Positions 61,101-64,000 of a stretch of DNA of 64,000 nucleotides are shown here, piece by piece. The notes under the pieces were generated by a model. The model searched no databases, was not told where the DNA came from, and saw only the letters and a list, made by a program, of their open reading frames with translations. The stretch is taken from positions 2,232,001 to 2,296,000 of the forward strand of contig JAJTUQ010000001.1 in NCBI GenBank assembly GCA_021399445.1, given 5' to 3'. Within the stretch, counting starts at the first letter, position 1, and each line of letters begins with the position of its first letter. The position numbers and the translations under genes were made by a program. This stretch comes from Xylogone sp. PMI_703 (taxonomy: Eukaryota > Ascomycota > Leotiomycetes).

Positions 61101-64000
61101 ATTCCATCGGGTTTCCTAATAGGAATACTTTTCTTTTTCAATAAACTTGTTTTTTTAAATTTATTTTTCTGCGTCATTATTGAGAGTATGCACATTATTG
61201 TACTGTATTGCGCACAATGTACCCCGTGGGCTGAAGGGAAATGCCGCTAGACCGGTCAAGCAGCAACTCTGGGCGAGATGGCTGCATTGCAGACGAGGCT
61301 ATCGATGCACTATTACTTTATCTACTACCACCCCTCCGTGTCTCCCGCCAAGATCCAACATTACTACTGTACACAAACTGATAACTGATGGGCATGGCAG
61401 ATTCAGGAAACTCGACCATTCTTGCTTCAAATTTCATAATTTTCTTTTTGTTACAAACTCCGCCGGGGTGTCGGATCTTTGCGTGCGCTGCTCCATCGAT
61501 TTGTCGTATCCATCCGCGGACCAACCGTGGAGCAATGTTACGGAGGACAAGGCCTCCGAAGAGTGCCTGCTTCGTGGCGTTTATTTGCGAGGCGTCCTGC
61601 TTTGGGTGGGCGTTTTGCAGCCAGCGGCGGTACCAGCAGGATGGGATTCATCGACCAACACTCGGAATTAATCACGCAACTTCCTTGACAAATACACAGG
61701 ACACCAAGAAACACCAACAACGAAGATGGGGTACCAACACAAGCACGACAGGAAGAGTAGGTCCGATGTGCTCCTCTGCCTTGTGCCACGTAAAAAGACC
61801 CTCTCTGTGTCTCTCCTTCTTGTCCTCCGAACAAACGCGGAGTTTACAGCCTGCCTTCCTCCGTCTCCGTGACGGGCTGTCAAACGCCAGCACGTCTCTT
61901 TCCAGCCCTCTGGGCCCCAAGCCGTCTTTCCTGTACCCATCCCAGCAGTGTTTCATCCCGAGCTCCCCCATTAAACGTCGCAACAAGCTTAATTCGTGGT
62001 CTGCACCAATCCTGTGGTGCCCCTCGCTGCCAAATCGGCGATGACGCGGCCCTCAGAGCGCAGAGTACTTTGGTACACAATATACTCTACACCATCTCTT
62101 TCCCGTCTCTTTCACATACTCAATTTGTCCACAACGAATGTTGGCCGGGTTCCACGGGCGAAGTACTTTGCCAGTTTCCTGTGCTCAGGTCCTACCAAGT
62201 GGATGGACCAAGAAGGTAAGATCGGATTGAGTGGTGCCACTCCTTCGTATTTCATGTGTCGTTCGTTGCTATCTTTGTTGGCAAAATGTCAATCACTCGT
62301 CGGGGTCTCGATCTCATACCTAGCGAGAAGAGACAAGAAAAGAAAAGTCCAGGCTGTTTGAGCGATCAATTGATCGATTGGAGAGTCACAGTTGACCCTC
62401 CTCATTTGTCTGTCTGGAGTTGATGACTTGCATTTACCCAGCTGCCGATGCATCTTGCACAGCGTCATAACTGTAACACCTCAACCCGGATCAGTCGGAC
62501 GAATCTGATTCCCGGCAATCTGCTGCACCATTGGTGACCCCTCCTGGATCGGGACGCATCGGGCCTATCTACAGATTAGATTGGGGATACTGCATCTCGC
62601 TCGGCGGTTACAGGGCGCTACGGATGATGTCAATTCAACCATAATCCTCCCGCTGTGATAGATTAAGTTTCCAAGCGATCCATATTACCTCGAGATGAAG
62701 CGTTTCATTAAACTGCGGCGAATTTGTGCTTCTGTTTCTCTATGGCCTTCTCTTCGGCTACATAAAAAAATCGGTCCGCAAGGAAATCCACCCGTGGTGA
62801 GTTCAACCTCCCCAAGTGTCACGGGGAAAAGAATTCTCCTGGCGATTCGGGAGATCTCTCGTTTCGACCTGCAATTCCTACCGCATATTTTACGATCGTG
62901 CCCAGGCCCGAATCTACGACTTCATTTACACATGCAGCCGGGAAGTCTCGTTCCTGGAGGGCTGACACAAGAGATAACGGCCATCCCCCGCCTCGGAGGA
63001 TTAAATAATTCTACGTTTGGTGCCCTGTGATGCAGGATGCATTTTGCCTCTGAATCCACCCGCATGCATTGACTAGGAAGTATTTTGCTCATCGCTGCAG
63101 TAAGACATAAACATATAGTACATGTGTTCTCTTTTCACTCTGTGTTGCTCCGTTTACAGATGGCTCCTTGTTGCTTTGGCCGCATTTGCGTCCCACGCGC
63201 ATTGCAGAATACTGCACCGCCCTGTTCCTTGTTATCACCGCGAATATACGCGGCCATATGTATGAAAGATGGATGGACTCGGATGGAGTTCCGTCTCTAT
63301 TCTGCAAATGCTCTCATCTTCACGATTACACATCCACTGAATGTTGAATACATACCTGATACGGAAATCCACACTTTCCAAAATTGGATTACTGGCCTTG
63401 AGGCTTGGTAGCCGCGTGTATGCATCATTGATTACGAGGCGCTGGCGATATGCTGATCTTTCGGCGTGCAAGGTGCGCAGTAGCTATTCATCACTTTTCC
63501 CTATTGTTATTGCTGCCTTTGTTACTTTACTACAAATCGTTCTTTCTGCATCTGGTATCATGTTGATGTGGCCATATCTCAAGATTGTTTGTTTCCTAAT
63601 CTTCCGCCAAACTGATAACTTTGCTACGTCACGCAAATAAACATAACCTAAATCTAAGCTATTGATAATCATTGGTAATTTTAAATCACAACGGCCGAGA
63701 GTAGTCTCTCGAAACATCGAAAATGTAGCACTATGGCTTGCTACTATGAGTTCTCTAGCCTCGACGGGAAACCCCCTAATAGAGGCTTACCCAATGTTCA
63801 TGCTTTTATGCTTCTTTCTTCAGTCTCTAGCCAGGCCCACATGAATATAGCGTGGCAGTGCATTGATTCTCAGCTACTGTACTGAGTACCGAACGTGAAC
63901 GCTGCAAAGGTCACCGGTAGGGGTTATTCTTTCTCGAGGCAATTCATGATTCATGCGGTCTCATACCACCGGTGCAGATCATATCCATAACTCTCGTGAG

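Larger units (their letters stand above)
46679..64000. other. More than 17 kb without a recognisable coding gene, upstream of the WOPR gene
   Basis: I examined the open frames here. The longest (61388-62044, 218 codons; 61180-61671, 163; 53955-54404, 149; 60127-60492, 121) overlap other frames, show no family motif and have no consistent splice partners. Composition is mixed and AT-rich blocks (57-60 kb) alternate with GC-richer ones. GTAC-containing words (GTACAGTAC, GTACGGTAC, TACTGTAC) recur throughout 48-60 kb. TACGGAGTA-like motifs occur at about 49567, 51172, 52018, 52143 and 52222. The first 1.5 kb upstream of the gene may be transcribed leader. Confidence 0.55.

Noticed and set aside
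61180..62044. Overlapping 163- and 218-codon plus-strand frames
   Set aside because: They overlap each other and several minus frames, are rich in Cys, Ser, Arg and Pro, and lack any domain.
46679..64000. tRNA or 5S rRNA genes in the gene-poor flank
   Set aside because: I looked for GTTCRANTCC-type B boxes and the start of fungal 5S genes and found none that formed a plausible gene; a tRNA scan would be needed to be certain.

Overview
The window is nuclear DNA of a filamentous ascomycete (Pezizomycotina). Genes have short GT-AG introns of about 50-110 nt with CTAAC/CTGAC-like branch points. All recognisable genes are fungal housekeeping or regulatory genes, and one locus is a WOPR regulator of the Ryp1/Wor1/Sge1 type. 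Frequent TACGGAGTA-like intergenic motifs and RIP-like decay would fit Eurotiomycetes (Onygenales/Eurotiales), but that placement is inference.

Layout. 0-5 kb: the 5' part of an unknown gene running off the left edge, an empty stretch, then EMG1/NEP1 (18S rRNA pseudouridine methyltransferase). 5.7-16.3 kb: an AT-rich accessory island. It holds two TIR elements (a 427-bp MITE with TA target duplication and an older ~385-bp relative), a large protein of unknown function whose 3' end is frame-broken and which may be spliced to a nine-repeat ankyrin module with an in-frame stop, a decayed gene with tandem dimeric alpha/beta-barrel-like (EthD/ABM-like) domains, and two further partial copies of that gene. 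16.6-29.1 kb: a gene-dense core with a peroxisomal copper amine oxidase (C-terminal SKL), SEC24 (COPII) and CFT2/CPSF100 as a divergent pair, and an uncharacterised Pro/Ala/Gln-rich protein. 29-37 kb: a five-exon microbial-type PARG/DUF2263 protein and the mitochondrial asparaginyl-tRNA synthetase. 37-41.8 kb: no gene seen. 41.8-46.7 kb: COA6 and SYS1 as a divergent pair, then the WOPR regulator on the minus strand. 46.7-64 kb: more than 17 kb with no convincing coding gene, lying upstream of the WOPR gene and rich in GTAC-type motifs.

The housekeeping genes cover ribosome biogenesis, vesicle coats, mRNA 3' processing, Golgi trafficking, mitochondrial translation and cytochrome oxidase assembly, and form no pathway cluster. 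The two most interesting regions are the island, where a 4-5 kb block carrying the unknown plus ankyrin gene sits between fragments of a duplicated second gene, and the very large non-coding flank of the WOPR regulator. Exon coordinates were worked out by hand from splice signals and reading-frame continuity. Family names rest on recognised motifs, not on a database search.
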